A stretch of 64,000 nucleotides of DNA from Acidobacteriota bacterium (GCA_021816455.1 JAKAXU010000009.1:1-64000); one strand, 5' to 3'. Counted from the stretch's first letter, positions 36,865 through 46,023 are shown. A program made the numbers and translations. The notes: generated from the letters alone by a model not told the origin.

Positions 36865-37554
36865 TTATGAATGGAACGCAAATGGGCTGAAATTCGTTCC
36901 CTCGTCAAAGGCATCCGTCCCCTCGGCACGCTTCAGCCATCCCACCACCAGATAGGTCAGCGGCGTCGCCACCACTTCGTAGACCACCTTGAACCCATAG
37001 GCCGAACCCATCATCACCAGCAGGTGGCGCGGAGTCTCCACGCCCCAGAAGGCAATCAGGATCACCACCATCGTATCCACCAGTTGTCCGGTCACCGTCG
37101 AACTGACGGTACGAGTCCACAGATGCCGTCCTCCGGTCCAGAGCTTCATCTTCGCCATCGTATAGCTGTTTGTGAACTCTCCGGCCCAATATGCCACTAG
37201 ACTGGCGATCGCAAAGCGCGGCACCAGCCCGAAGACCGTAACAAACGCCTGCTGGTTGTGCCACCCCGGCGAGGGAGGCAACAGCACGGCAACCTCGCCC
37301 ATCACCGCCAGCAAACCCATTCCGAAGAATCCAAGCCAGATCGCACGCCGCGAGGCTGCGTAGCCATATACCTCGGTAAATACATCGCCGCAGATATAAG
37401 TGACCGGAAACAGAAGCTGCGCGCCGCTGACCAGCAGCGGCCCGAAGCGGCATATCTTCGGCCCCACAAGATGGGAGACCAGCAGGATCACCACAAACGC
37501 AATCGTCAGTGTATCCAAATAGCGGAACGGCGCCTGCTTCTGTGTCTGGTTCAT
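36865..37554 (-). CDS. queuosine precursor transporter (YhhQ/VUT family)
   Basis: A 229-residue inner-membrane protein with about six helices. DTLTIAFVVILLVSHLVGPK, PVTYICGDVFTEVYGY and GQLVDTMVVILIAFWG are conserved landmarks of the YhhQ/VUT family, which takes up 7-cyano-7-deazaguanine (preQ0) for queuosine synthesis. The ATG gives the family-typical N-terminus; a GTG at 37605 preceded by GGGAGA is also possible. No queuosine synthesis gene or preQ1 riboswitch was seen nearby. The upstream region is shared with a divergent unknown gene across a long inverted repeat. Confidence 0.9.
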   Translation of the reverse strand: MNQTQKQAPFRYLDTLTIAFVVILLVSHLVGPKICRFGPLLVSGAQLLFPVTYICGDVFTEVYGYAASRRAIWLGFFGMGLLAVMGEVAVLLPPSPGWHNQQAFVTVFGLVPRFAIASLVAYWAGEFTNSYTMAKMKLWTGGRHLWTRTVSSTVTGQLVDTMVVILIAFWGVETPRHLLVMMGSAYGFKVVYEVVATPLTYLVVGWLKRAEGTDAFDEGTNFSPFAFHS

Positions 37555-37618
37555 CGTCTGAGCATACCGCAACCGCTGCCGCGGCCTGTTCCATTCCGGT
37601 AGCACTTTCTCCCGTACA

Positions 37619-37697
37619 CTGCCAGCAATTTCCTTTCACACTCTTGAAACTTATTCCCCATCCGATATTCTCTGTGTGAAAGGACATTGAATGGCAG
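37619..37697. repeat. 79-bp imperfect inverted repeat between divergent genes
   Basis: The inner arms CCTTTCACAC (37632-37641) and GTGTGAAAGG (37674-37683) are perfect. The match continues outward with one mismatch and one indel region to CTGCCAG and TGGCAG, making arms of about 23 bases around a 32-base centre. The centre carries a plus-strand promoter candidate. It could be a symmetric operator region for the two divergent genes or a tiny palindromic element. Confidence 0.65.
37644..37671 (+). promoter_or_regulatory. promoter candidate inside the inverted repeat
   Basis: TTGAAA (37644-37649), a 16-base spacer and TATTCT (37666-37671) lie in the centre of the inverted repeat, reading towards the 179-residue unknown protein. 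Confidence 0.5.
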
Positions 37698-37741
37698 ATG
37701 CGCAGTCCTTTTGCCGTTGTGTGCATTCGGCTACAGACTGA
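37691..37741 (+). CDS. possible 16-codon upstream ORF
   Basis: ATG-GCA-GAT up to TGA encodes MADAQSFCRCVHSATD. AAAGGA lies six bases before the ATG, formed by the right arm of the inverted repeat. It ends 46 bases before the next gene. It may be a regulatory upstream frame or chance; there is no homology to support it. Confidence 0.25.
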   Translation: MADAQSFCRCVHSATD

Positions 37742-37787
37742 GACGCTCGTAACCCTTCCGCTGCATGCGGTGTGATTGGAGACGACG

Positions 37788-38327
37788 ATGCAAACAGAGA
37801 CACATCCCCTGGAACCTTTCTTTCAGCAGATGGTGCGCAACAGTTATGCCGGCAAGCTGGGCATCCACGATACGGACATCAATCATTACGTTGCTCACCT
37901 GCTCTGTGAATTCAGCGAATCCGACAATCTCTACAAAGTTCGCAATGAATCCGGGCATCCCGTTTACTCGCTGGAAGAGATGGTCGTTGCCGCCGACCCG
38001 GTCCACGGCACTGCACCCTCATTTGACGCCGAGCGCAGCGTGCGCAAACACATCGGCGATTACGCGCTCTTCATCTCGGGTATGTATCCGGAGTCGATGG
38101 ACCCGTGGCGTCGCCGGCACGGCCAGCAGAGCTTCGAGGAACTTGTCAAAGTCGGCAAGGAAAGCTACTACATCGTCAGCCAGTTTGACATTGACGAGTA
38201 CGCCGAAGAGGCGCCGATGTTCGCGCGACTCTCGGAGTGGTTCGATCGCTGCATCTACGGGCTGCGGCTGATGCGCGATGACCTGACCGGCTCCAAGCCC
38301 GGCTTCCTGCCAGCGCGGGTGAACTGA
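37788..38327 (+). CDS. conserved-looking hypothetical soluble protein
   Basis: A 179-residue acidic, probably cytoplasmic and mainly helical protein without signal peptide or membrane helix. The ATG follows GGAGACGACG. Segments rich in aromatic and charged residues (YSLEEMVVAAD, RKHIGDYALFISGMYPESMD, SFEELVKVGKESYYIVSQF) look like a folded, constrained domain. I do not recognise the family. It is divergently transcribed from the YhhQ transporter behind the inverted repeat and promoter described here, and has no operon partner. Confidence 0.7.
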   Translation: MQTETHPLEPFFQQMVRNSYAGKLGIHDTDINHYVAHLLCEFSESDNLYKVRNESGHPVYSLEEMVVAADPVHGTAPSFDAERSVRKHIGDYALFISGMYPESMDPWRRRHGQQSFEELVKVGKESYYIVSQFDIDEYAEEAPMFARLSEWFDRCIYGLRLMRDDLTGSKPGFLPARVN

Positions 38328-38386
38328 AGCCGAAGATTTCCTCCGGATTGGTCTGCGCCCAGAACCGGCGCAACTCTGCGCGTGCT

Positions 38387-40297
38387 CTAATGCAGGCCGA
38401 GCAGATAGGTTACGCCACCGGTAATCGACCGCCCCGGCATCGCCACGCCTTCAATCTCCTGGTAGCCCGTGTTGCTCAGGTTGGCCAGCCGGAGATACGG
38501 TCGCCACCGCTGCCGCGCACCGGCATCATATTCGAAGGCCAGATCCCAGACCGGGTACGCCGTCTGCTGATAACGCTGCGCCACCTGCAGGCTGTTGCGC
38601 ACACGCAGCCGATTGCGCAGATTCATCGTCCACAGCATATGCGCGTTTTCCACCGGATAGTTGAAGATATATTCCGACTGCAAACCGTGCAGCGCGCTCT
38701 GCGCGCCATAGAGATTTGTCCAGTCCAGTTGCAGTTCCTGCGTGCGCGTCAGTTCGATTGTCGCACTGGTCTCCACGCCCTTGAAGCTAAACCCATTCAG
38801 ATTTGTCGCCTGCCATCGATCGGCCGCCGAGACGCGTACATAGTCGATGGTGTTGTGTTGCTGCGAATCGAATCCTGTTGCTGAAAAGCTGAATCGCGAC
38901 CCTGGATTCCAGTCGAATCCGGCCTCGCTGCTCCACGCCGACTCCGGCAGCAGATTCGGATCGCCAATCGTCGTCGGGTCGGAATAATACAGGTCGGTGT
39001 AAGTAGGAATACGGAATCCGTAACCGATGCTGCCGCGTAGCTTCAACGTATTCGTCAGCCGATAGCTCGCCGCCACATTCGGAGCAAACACCATCTGCAA
39101 ACCGCCGGAGAATCCCTCTTCGCGCGCGCCCGCCGAAAGACCCCATCGATGCTTCACCGGGTTCAGGTCCATGTCCACATAGCCAGCCGCGCGGTTACGT
39201 GCATGGTTGCCCAGATTGTTGCTGTGGATGCTGTCGCCGTCCGCCTCCATCCCCGTCAGCAGCACCGTGCCAGAACCGAAGTTCTGCGCCCTGTGCAACG
39301 ATGCCTGCCACGATCCATCGATGTGATTGTTCTCATAGACTGCCGGATCGTTACGCAGCAGCACAAACTCATCCGTGTGGCGTCGATAACCAAAGTCCGC
39401 TTCCGTCCTCTTGCCCAGCTCTTGTCGAATGGAGCCAAACCATCCCTTCGTCCTCTCCCACGATGGGTATGGACCGTAAAACTGATTGGCTCCAAAGGAT
39501 CGATCACTGCCCGCCAGCAGAATGTCCGTCAATCCCAGCCGCGATTCGATCCAGTCTTCGTCCGACGCCGTCTCGTTCCGATAATCGCGGTCATACATGA
39601 AGCCCGTGGAAAGATTATGCGTGCCTGTGATGCGACTGCTCCATTTTTGGCGGAGCAGTTCAACCATCAGCGATTGTTCATTCTCGCCGAAACTGCCGAA
39701 TCCGGCACTTGCCTCTATCGAATTGCTGCGCGGAGCCGCGGTCAGAAAATCCACCACCCCGCTCAGCGCATCCACTCCATGCAGTGTAGAACCGGCTCCG
39801 TGCAACACCTGAATCGAATCCATTGCCTCCATCGGCAAGGGAAGATCGAGATTGTGATGCGCCGTCTGGCTGTCGTTGATGCGAAATCCGTTCAGCAGCA
39901 CCAGCGTTTGCTCAAAGCTTCCACCTCGCAGAGTAAGATCCGTCTGCGCGCCTCCAGCACCACGCTGCTCCAGAAAAATCGAGGCGTCGTTTCGCAGTGG
40001 ATCGAGAGGCGTGGCAAGCATGAACTGCCCAGGATGGAGCGGCTCCACCTCCACCACTCGCGCTGACTCCGACAGCGGTATCGGAGAACCGGAGCCAAGC
40101 ACGACCACCGTCGTCTGTCCACCCTGATTCGCTTGCGTTGCATGTGGCTTCCGCGCGTTTCCTCCCGGCTTTCCATCCGGCAGTTCGAGCGGCAGTGTGT
40201 TCGTCTGCGCCTTGGCAGACTTACCGGCGATGCCCGCCAACAGGAGCATCGCAGACAGAGAAATCCATCGATGAAATCGTGCCATCTTTATCTGCAT
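38387..40297 (-). CDS. TonB-dependent outer-membrane receptor (BtuB-like)
   Basis: A 636-residue protein: signal peptide (about residues 1-30), plug domain (about 75-200, with QTDLTLRGGSFEQTLVLLNG and DSIQVLHGAGSTLHG) and a 22-strand barrel region. The length and plug resemble cobalamin/small siderophore receptors of the BtuB/CirA branch, but no B12 riboswitch precedes it and the ligand is unknown. The C-terminus ends in GGVTYLLGLH. Met5 (40285) is an alternative start. It begins only 19 bases after hslU on the same strand, so it may share that transcript. It would be powered by the ExbB-ExbD-TonB cluster found further right. Confidence 0.9.
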   Translation of the reverse strand: MQIKMARFHRWISLSAMLLLAGIAGKSAKAQTNTLPLELPDGKPGGNARKPHATQANQGGQTTVVVLGSGSPIPLSESARVVEVEPLHPGQFMLATPLDPLRNDASIFLEQRGAGGAQTDLTLRGGSFEQTLVLLNGFRINDSQTAHHNLDLPLPMEAMDSIQVLHGAGSTLHGVDALSGVVDFLTAAPRSNSIEASAGFGSFGENEQSLMVELLRQKWSSRITGTHNLSTGFMYDRDYRNETASDEDWIESRLGLTDILLAGSDRSFGANQFYGPYPSWERTKGWFGSIRQELGKRTEADFGYRRHTDEFVLLRNDPAVYENNHIDGSWQASLHRAQNFGSGTVLLTGMEADGDSIHSNNLGNHARNRAAGYVDMDLNPVKHRWGLSAGAREEGFSGGLQMVFAPNVAASYRLTNTLKLRGSIGYGFRIPTYTDLYYSDPTTIGDPNLLPESAWSSEAGFDWNPGSRFSFSATGFDSQQHNTIDYVRVSAADRWQATNLNGFSFKGVETSATIELTRTQELQLDWTNLYGAQSALHGLQSEYIFNYPVENAHMLWTMNLRNRLRVRNSLQVAQRYQQTAYPVWDLAFEYDAGARQRWRPYLRLANLSNTGYQEIEGVAMPGRSITGGVTYLLGLH

Positions 40298-40316
40298 GAT
40301 TGTCTGTGCATCGAGC

Positions 40317-41822
40317 TTATAGAATGTAGCGGCTCAGATCCTGGCTCTTCACAATCTCGGCCACCATCTGACGAACGTAGACATCGCTCACCAGGAAGAT
40401 TTTCTCTTTGCCGGTCGCCGTCTCGCGCTCCAGATACGGCAGCGGCACAGTGGTCTCGGCCTTCACCACCTCGGCCATCGCGTCCGCCTGCGCTGAATCG
40501 CTCGCCGCTCGCGCCAGATCCGGAGCAAGGAAGCTGATCTCTTCCAACACCCGCTCCATGATCGTGTGCAGCCGCCGCGCACCGATGTTCTCCGTCATCT
40601 CGTTGACGCGAAAGGCAAACTCTGCCATCTCCCGCAGCGCCTCAGGAGTAAACTCCAGCCGGATTCCCTCCGTCTCCAGCAGCGCTGTCGATTGCCGCGT
40701 CAGCGACGACTTCGGCTCCGTCAGAATGCGCAGAAAATCTTGCACCGTCAGCGACTGCAGCTCCACGCGAATGGGAAAACGTCCCTGCAACTCCGGAATC
40801 AGATCCGAAGGCTTCGAGACGTGAAACGCGCCCGCTGCAATGAACAGGATGTGATCCGTGCGCACCATCCCGTAGCGCGTGTTCACCGTTGTCCCTTCAA
40901 CAATCGGAAGAATGTCGCGCTGCACGCCTTCACGCGAGATATCCGGTCCATGGCCGCCTTCGCGCCCGGCGATCTTGTCGATCTCGTCGAGAAATACAAT
41001 TCCGTTCGTCTCCACGCGCTCCACCGCCACGCGCGTCACCTGATCCATATCGATCAGTCTTCCTTCTTCTTCCTGGATCAGATAATCGAAGGCCTCGTTC
41101 ACCTTCATCTTTCGCTTGCGGGTCGCTCCGCCAAAGATATTCGGCAACATATCCTTGAGACTCATATCCATCTCCTCAAGGTTCTGGTTGCTGATGATCC
41201 CGAACTGCGGCGAATTGCGCTCGCGCGTCTCCAACTCCACCATGCGATCGTCCAGCTTGCCTTCGCGGAATTGCTGACGCAGTTTTTCCCGTGTCCGCGT
41301 GTAGCTCTCCGCACCGGGCAGTGTCAACTGGCCTTCCGCCTCTGGCTGCTGCACCTCGGGGGGCGGCGGCAACAGCAGGTCCAGCAGACGCTCTTCGGCA
41401 TTCTGCTCGGCCTTGTCTTCCACCTCTTCCAGCCGCTCTTCGCGCACCATGTCGATGGCGATCTCAACCAGATCGCGCACCATCGACTCCACATCGCGTC
41501 CCACGTAGCCAACCTCGGTAAATTTGCTTGCTTCCACTTTGAGGAACGGCGAATTCGTCAGCTTGGCCAGCCTGCGCGCGATCTCCGTCTTGCCCACACC
41601 CGTCGGCCCAATCATGATGATGTTCTTCGGCATGATGTCGTCGGCCAGGTCCGGTGGCAGCTTCTGCCTGCGCGTGCGATTGCGCAGCGCCACGGCCACT
41701 GCGCGCTTGGCCGCGCGCTGGCCCACCACATGCTTGTCCAGCTCCGCCACAATCTCTCGCGGCGTCAGTTCTTCCAGCACGATCTCCTGATCGTCCGCCA
41801 CTCCGGGCAACGTAATCGCCAT
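40317..41822 (-). CDS. hslU: HslUV protease ATPase subunit
   Basis: A 501-residue AAA+ unfoldase, longer than the 443 residues of E. coli HslU because of a larger I-domain (about residues 120-280). [17 protein letters not shown] opens the fold, GPTGVGKT (72-79) is Walker [11 protein letters not shown] is Walker B, and the C-terminal RYIL is the tail that docks into HslV. The protein unfolds substrates for HslV. GGAAG lies before the ATG. It follows hslV after 34 bases that contain a perfect 16-bp palindrome. Confidence 0.96.
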   Translation of the reverse strand: MAITLPGVADDQEIVLEELTPREIVAELDKHVVGQRAAKRAVAVALRNRTRRQKLPPDLADDIMPKNIIMIGPTGVGKTEIARRLAKLTNSPFLKVEASKFTEVGYVGRDVESMVRDLVEIAIDMVREERLEEVEDKAEQNAEERLLDLLLPPPPEVQQPEAEGQLTLPGAESYTRTREKLRQQFREGKLDDRMVELETRERNSPQFGIISNQNLEEMDMSLKDMLPNIFGGATRKRKMKVNEAFDYLIQEEEGRLIDMDQVTRVAVERVETNGIVFLDEIDKIAGREGGHGPDISREGVQRDILPIVEGTTVNTRYGMVRTDHILFIAAGAFHVSKPSDLIPELQGRFPIRVELQSLTVQDFLRILTEPKSSLTRQSTALLETEGIRLEFTPEALREMAEFAFRVNEMTENIGARRLHTIMERVLEEISFLAPDLARAASDSAQADAMAEVVKAETTVPLPYLERETATGKEKIFLVSDVYVRQMVAEIVKSQDLSRYIL

Positions 41823-41840
41823 AGCTTCCACAAACAGGCC

Positions 41841-41856
41841 GAGCACCGCGGTGCTC
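41841..41856. promoter_or_regulatory. 16-bp perfect palindrome between hslV and hslU
   Basis: GAGCACCGCGGTGCTC is fully self-complementary and sits immediately after the hslV stop codon. In the mRNA it could fold into a short hairpin or act as a DNA site. No U-run follows, so it is not an intrinsic terminator. Confidence 0.4.
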
Positions 41857-42498
41857 TTAAGCCTGCAACTCCTCAATCGTGATCTTGTCGTTGGTATAAA
41901 TGCAGATTTCACCTGCGATGCGCAGCGACTTCTCCGCAACCTCGCGCGCCGATAACTCAGTATTCTCAAGCAGCGCTCTTGCCGCCGCCGTCGCGTAACT
42001 TCCACCGGAGCCAATTGCGGCAATCGACTCTTCCGGATCGATCACGTCACCGGAACCGGAGATCAAAAAAGTCTGGCCGACATCCGCCACAATCAGCAGC
42101 GCCTCCAGATTGCGCAGCATCTTGTCGGTACGCCAGTCCTTTGCCAACTCGACCGCAGCGCGTCCGAGGTTGCCAGAGAACTGCTCTAGCTTCGCCTCAA
42201 ACCGCGCGAATAACGAAAACGCGTCCGCAGTCGAACCCGCAAAACCTGCCAGAATCTTCTCCTGGTAGAGCCGTCGAATCTTCTTCGCCGTATGCTTAAG
42301 TACATGATCGCCGAGCGTCACCTGGCCGTCGGCGGCCATCACCACCGAGCCGTTGCGCCGCACACACACCACCGTCGTCGATCGAATCCGCCCGCGGTTC
42401 TGCGCAGCGCTGCCTTCGCTCGCAGTACTCCTCGAGTGTTGCTCGCCGCGCGCGAAGGCACCGCTGCCCGTTCTGCTTCTCGTTCTGCTTTGTGCCAA
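41857..42498 (-). CDS. hslV: HslUV protease peptidase subunit
   Basis: A 20S-proteasome-like Thr peptidase that forms the core of HslUV. The mature enzyme should begin at [20 protein letters not shown], where the first Thr is the catalytic nucleophile, and it retains [25 protein letters not shown] and the end ITIEEL. There is no ATG or GTG in frame near this Thr. The nearest classical start is a TTG preceded by GAGG, giving a 40-residue basic N-terminal extension before Thr41; an ATT codon four residues before the Thr would be the short alternative. The open frame continues far upstream but there it is antisense to the aldo/keto reductase gene. hslU follows. Confidence 0.9.
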   Translation of the reverse strand: MAQSRTRSRTGSGAFARGEQHSRSTASEGSAAQNRGRIRSTTVVCVRRNGSVVMAADGQVTLGDHVLKHTAKKIRRLYQEKILAGFAGSTADAFSLFARFEAKLEQFSGNLGRAAVELAKDWRTDKMLRNLEALLIVADVGQTFLISGSGDVIDPEESIAAIGSGGSYATAAARALLENTELSAREVAEKSLRIAGEICIYTNDKITIEELQA

Positions 42499-42693
42499 GA
42501 AACGTTGACCTCGACTTCCATTTTCTCCGCCACAGCCGCGCATTTCCGCGCAGATGGCGTAAAGATCGATTGTATCGCAGTGGCCGCTGCCGACTTGTCT
42601 CTGCCGACCAGGGTGTCTTATCGTGAATGAAGCCGTTCGCAGGAATTTGCTCCCGGTATTTTCCTTCTCTGCTGACTGGATTTGAGGTGTCGC

Positions 42694-43719
42694 ATGGAAC
42701 CAATGGATCGTCGCGTCTTCGTCCGCAGCTCTATCCTGAGCGCCGCTGCACTGACCCAATCCTTCACACATCTCTCCGCTTTGGCCGCGCAGCAGCCGCA
42801 GACTCGTGAGTCCAACGGGATGCTCTACCGCACGCTTGGCACAACCGGCGAACGCGTCTCCGCCATCGGACTGGGCGGCTACCACATCGGCAAACCATCG
42901 CTCATCGAGCAGGAATCCATTTCGCTCATCCGCCAGGCCATTGACAGCGGCATCACCTTCATGGACAACTGCTGGGATTACAACGGCGGTGTCAGCGAAA
43001 TCCGCATGGGAAAGGCTCTCCGCGACGGCTACCGGAATCGCGTCTTCCTCATGACCAAAATCGACGGTCGCACCAAAGCCGCCGCAGCACAGCAGATTGA
43101 CGAGAGCCTCCAGCGCCTGCAGACCGATCACGTGGATCTCATGCAGCTCCATGAAGTGATTCGCCTCGAAGACCCCGACCGCGCCTTTGCCCAGGACGGC
43201 GCCATGGAAGCGCTCACCGCCGCGCGCCAGGCAGGAAAAATTCGCTTCATCGGTTTCACCGGCCACAAGGATCCATACGTTCATCTGCGCATGTTGGAGA
43301 TGGCGCGGAAACACAACTTCCACTTCGACACCGTTCAAATGCCACTCAACGTTATGGACGCGCACTTCCGCAGCTTTGCGCATGATGTGCTTCCCGTGCT
43401 CGTACGCGAGCAGATCGCTCCGCTTGGCATGAAGGCCTTCGGCGACCACTTCATTCTGGATAGCGGCACCGTCCAGCCCATGGAGTGCCTGCACTATTGC
43501 CTCAACCTTCCGGTCTCCGTGCAGATTACCGGCATCGACAGCGTTCCCATCCTTCAGCAGGCACTCGAAGCAGCCCGCACCTTCCACCCACTCACGCAAA
43601 GTGAGGTAGCTTCCATCCTCGATCGCACGCGCTCGGCCGCCGTCGATGGGAAGTATGAGTTATACAAAACGACCACGCACTTCGACGGAACGGCTCATAA
43701 TCCGCAGGAGCTTGGATAG
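42694..43719 (+). CDS. Tat-exported aldo/keto reductase
   Basis: A 341-residue NADP-dependent aldo/keto reductase with a probable Tat signal ([16 protein letters not shown]). The barrel starts at [20 protein letters not shown]. The catalytic Asp and Tyr lie in [11 protein letters not shown], the Lys in FLMTKIDG and the His in [12 protein letters not shown] precedes the ATG by six bases. It is divergent from hslV with about 195 bases between them. Export of the folded, cofactor-loaded enzyme by Tat is inferred from the twin Arg; the substrate is unknown. Confidence 0.88.
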   Translation: MEPMDRRVFVRSSILSAAALTQSFTHLSALAAQQPQTRESNGMLYRTLGTTGERVSAIGLGGYHIGKPSLIEQESISLIRQAIDSGITFMDNCWDYNGGVSEIRMGKALRDGYRNRVFLMTKIDGRTKAAAAQQIDESLQRLQTDHVDLMQLHEVIRLEDPDRAFAQDGAMEALTAARQAGKIRFIGFTGHKDPYVHLRMLEMARKHNFHFDTVQMPLNVMDAHFRSFAHDVLPVLVREQIAPLGMKAFGDHFILDSGTVQPMECLHYCLNLPVSVQITGIDSVPILQQALEAARTFHPLTQSEVASILDRTRSAAVDGKYELYKTTTHFDGTAHNPQELG

Positions 43720-43800
43720 CATCTCCAGCCGCATACTTACCTGAAGAAACAATTTCCGGATCAATTCCTCCCCGGTTTTGGGTAACTGAATAAGCTTCGC

Positions 43801-43855
43801 TCATCCTTCGTTCACCATTTATTCATCCTTCGTTCACCCTTTGTTCATCCTTGCG
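43801..43855. repeat. 22-bp tandem repeats (two full, one partial)
   Basis: TCATCCTTCGTTCACC starts at 43801 and again at 43823, each followed by a T-rich spacer, and TCATCCTT starts at 43845. The 22-base period equals two helical turns, as expected for repeated protein-binding sites. Confidence 0.7.
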
Positions 43856-43952
43856 GATTGCGTGCAGCCAATCGATTGATTCCAAATGTTGCATGTTTTT
43901 TCATCTCCTCAAGCATTCATTGGAAACTCCTTTTCTTCATTATTTTTTCCCA

Positions 43953-43982
43953 TAGACAACAAGCTTGGATTATTCCTATATT
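43953..43982 (+). promoter_or_regulatory. promoter candidate for the propeller lipoprotein
   Basis: TAGACA (43953-43958), an 18-base spacer and TATATT (43977-43982). It lies about 75 bases before the lipoprotein ATG and downstream of the tandem repeats. Confidence 0.5.
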
Positions 43983-44059
43983 CAATGTGCTAGCGTCTCT
44001 GCGCTCTCATCGACGTGGAAAACGGAACTACCCTTATAACTCCAAGCGAGGTCTTTCCG

Positions 44060-45178
44060 ATGCACACAGCACCCTCCGCCCGATCTCTACAACTCGGCGC
44101 ATGCGTTCTCACACTAAGCTTGCTTACCGCCACTGGATGTTCGAGTGGTGGCACGACCGCTACCCCGACTCCCACGAGGAACGGCGTCCTCAACCAGATG
44201 GCGACTGTCGAGACGATAGGTTCCACAGTTGATCCCAAGAACGGCGACAACAACCCATACGGTCTCGGCATTGTTCCGATAACTACCGGCAATCTGACCC
44301 AGGGCAACCTGCTGGCCTGCAACTTCAATGACTCGAGCGGCAATGCGGGCAATGGGACGACCATCGTTCAGCTTGCGCCGATGCCGAATTCCAAGCCAAC
44401 GCGTTTTGCCCAGGATCCGAGCCTGCAGGGCTGCGATGCACTCGCCATCAATACAACCAACGACTACACTTGGGCAGCCGCTTACACTGCAGCGGACAAC
44501 CCTATCGTCCTGCCAACCGGCGCGATTGCAAATACTCTGAAGACCTCATATACATGGATGCATCCCTGGGGGGAGGTCTTCGCCGTTCCCATGGCGACAC
44601 TCACCACGGCGGTTCCCACGTTTTATGTTACCGACGCGGGTGACGGTTCGGTTGTCGCCGTTCGCATCACCAAGACCGGCTTCATGTTCCAGAAAATCGC
44701 CAAAGGCTTCCCGGTCAATCTGACCTCGGCTTATGGCATTCTTGCCCCAGCCGGGCTTACCTATGATCAGCCTTCAGATACGCTCTACGTGGTTTCAAGC
44801 GACACCAACAGCGTCGTCGCTCTGATGAATGCTTCCACGCTGATGGATGGCGGCATCATGGTCTCTGGCACGGCGTCCACCGGACTCAGTTTCAGTGGTC
44901 CGCAGGCCAGCCAGGCTAAGGTTGTGTATAGCGGCCCGCCGCTCAACGCTCCCGTCAACATGGCAGAGTTGTATAACGGTGATCTGGTGGTTGGTAACAC
45001 CGCGGATAATAATCTGATTGAGATCACCCAGGCGGGTATCGTCGCCGCCACCAAGCTGGTCGACCCCGGTGCGCCGGGCGCGATCTTCGGTATCGCCACC
45101 ATGGGAACCACCGTCAACACTCAGGCCATCTACTTCAACGACGACAACACGAACTCGGTCGTTCAGGTCAGTCGCTGA
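44060..45178 (+). CDS. beta-propeller lipoprotein of unknown function
   Basis: A 372-residue exported lipoprotein. The signal peptide ends in TATGC with lipidated Cys27, followed by a Ser/Gly/Thr-rich linker. The rest shows repeated four-strand blades (for example PTFYVTDAGDGSVVAVRIT, DTLYVVSSDTNSVVALMNA, GDLVVGNTADNNLIEIT, AIYFNDDNTNSVVQV) like an NHL/YncE-type propeller. GAGG lies eight bases before the ATG; an earlier start at 44015 is less likely. A binding or scaffolding role is possible but no ligand is evident. A hairpin follows the stop. Confidence 0.8.
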   Translation: MHTAPSARSLQLGACVLTLSLLTATGCSSGGTTATPTPTRNGVLNQMATVETIGSTVDPKNGDNNPYGLGIVPITTGNLTQGNLLACNFNDSSGNAGNGTTIVQLAPMPNSKPTRFAQDPSLQGCDALAINTTNDYTWAAAYTAADNPIVLPTGAIANTLKTSYTWMHPWGEVFAVPMATLTTAVPTFYVTDAGDGSVVAVRITKTGFMFQKIAKGFPVNLTSAYGILAPAGLTYDQPSDTLYVVSSDTNSVVALMNASTLMDGGIMVSGTASTGLSFSGPQASQAKVVYSGPPLNAPVNMAELYNGDLVVGNTADNNLIEITQAGIVAATKLVDPGAPGAIFGIATMGTTVNTQAIYFNDDNTNSVVQVSR

Positions 45179-45186
45179 CGGCCTCA

Positions 45187-45234
45187 GGCCTGTTCACACG
45201 ATCCGGATGGTGGCGACGATCGTGTGAACAGGCC
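45187..45234. terminator. bidirectional hairpin terminator
   Basis: GGCCTGTTCACACGATC (45187-45203) pairs perfectly with GATCGTGTGAACAGGCC (45218-45234) around a 14-base loop. It lies between convergent stop codons; there is no long U-run. Confidence 0.75.
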
Positions 45235-45239
45235 CGAAT

Positions 45240-46019
45240 TCATATCTTCGGCGTCGCCTCAATCAGTTTTTTCGTGTAATCCGCCTGCGGATTCCGGCAC
45301 AAGAACTCCGACTCGCCCGTTTCCACCACGCGTCCCTGCTCCAGTACCGCGATCCTCGTCGCCAGATAGCGCACCAGCGGCATTGAATGGCTGATGAATA
45401 GATAGGTCATCCGCAGTTCCTGCTGCAGGCTTCGCAGCAGATTGATGACCTGTGCCGCCACGCTGACATCCAGCGCCGAGACCGGCTCATCCAGCACCAG
45501 AATCTCCGGCTTCAACGCAAGCGCACGCGCAATGTTGATCCGCTGCTTTTGTCCGCCGCTGAACTCATGTGGATAGCGCCGAAGCGCCGACTCATCCATC
45601 CCTACCGACCGCAGCAGTTCCGCTGCAGACTGCGTCAACCGGGCACGATTCACGGAGCCTTCAACGCTGCTCCGGTGAATCAAGAGCGGCTCGGTCACCA
45701 GATCCACAACGCGCATCCGCGGGTCCAGCGCAGCGGCCGGATCCTGAAAGACCGGCTGCATTCGCCGCCGCAAGCTCTGGATCGTTGCCTGACGAACCGT
45801 CACGCCATCGATCCGTACCCTGCCTTCATCGGCCTCCACCAGCCCCAGCACGATCCGCGCTAATGTGCTTTTGCCGCTGCCGGATTCGCCCACCAGTCCC
45901 AGCGTCTCCCCGCGGTCGATGGCGAAGCTGACCCGATCCACGACCGTCGTCTCGATGCGGCGCAGCCCTGCCCACCGGAGATATCGCTTCGAGACGCGCT
46001 CGACCTCGATCAGCGCCAT
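45240..46019 (-). CDS. peptide/nickel-type ABC transporter ATP-binding protein
   Basis: A 259-residue ABC ATPase of the DppF/OppF type. Walker A is GESGSGKST, the signature is FSGGQKQR, Walker B is EILVLDEPVSALD and the switch His is in FISHSM. The start ATG is four bases after the stop of the amidase gene, so translation is probably coupled. No permease, binding protein or second ATPase is adjacent, so its partner subunits must be elsewhere, or it may be a remnant. A longer in-frame start at 46100 lies inside the amidase gene. Confidence 0.88.
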   Translation of the reverse strand: MALIEVERVSKRYLRWAGLRRIETTVVDRVSFAIDRGETLGLVGESGSGKSTLARIVLGLVEADEGRVRIDGVTVRQATIQSLRRRMQPVFQDPAAALDPRMRVVDLVTEPLLIHRSSVEGSVNRARLTQSAAELLRSVGMDESALRRYPHEFSGGQKQRINIARALALKPEILVLDEPVSALDVSVAAQVINLLRSLQQELRMTYLFISHSMPLVRYLATRIAVLEQGRVVETGESEFLCRNPQADYTKKLIEATPKI

Positions 46020-46023
46020 CCGC

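Larger units (their letters stand above)
43720..44059. other. intergenic region with tandem repeats and a promoter
   Basis: A 340-base AT-richer stretch without a convincing gene. It holds three 22-base tandem repeats and a promoter candidate for the downstream lipoprotein, both listed separately. No tRNA or riboswitch was recognised. Confidence 0.6.

Noticed and set aside
37555..37618. A preQ1 riboswitch upstream of the YhhQ transporter
   Set aside because: The short spacer lacks the compact pseudoknot sequence with its A-rich tail.
40298..40316. A cobalamin riboswitch for the BtuB-like receptor
   Set aside because: Only 19 bases separate the gene from hslU, far too few for a B12 aptamer.
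42499..43599. The hslV frame stays open for about 1.1 kb upstream, suggesting a 580-residue protein
   Set aside because: This part is exactly antisense to the aldo/keto reductase gene, lacks family motifs and reflects the high-GC third-position bias.
43801..43855. Tandem repeats considered as a CRISPR array
   Set aside because: The period is 22 bases with almost no spacer, only two to three units are present, and there are no cas genes.
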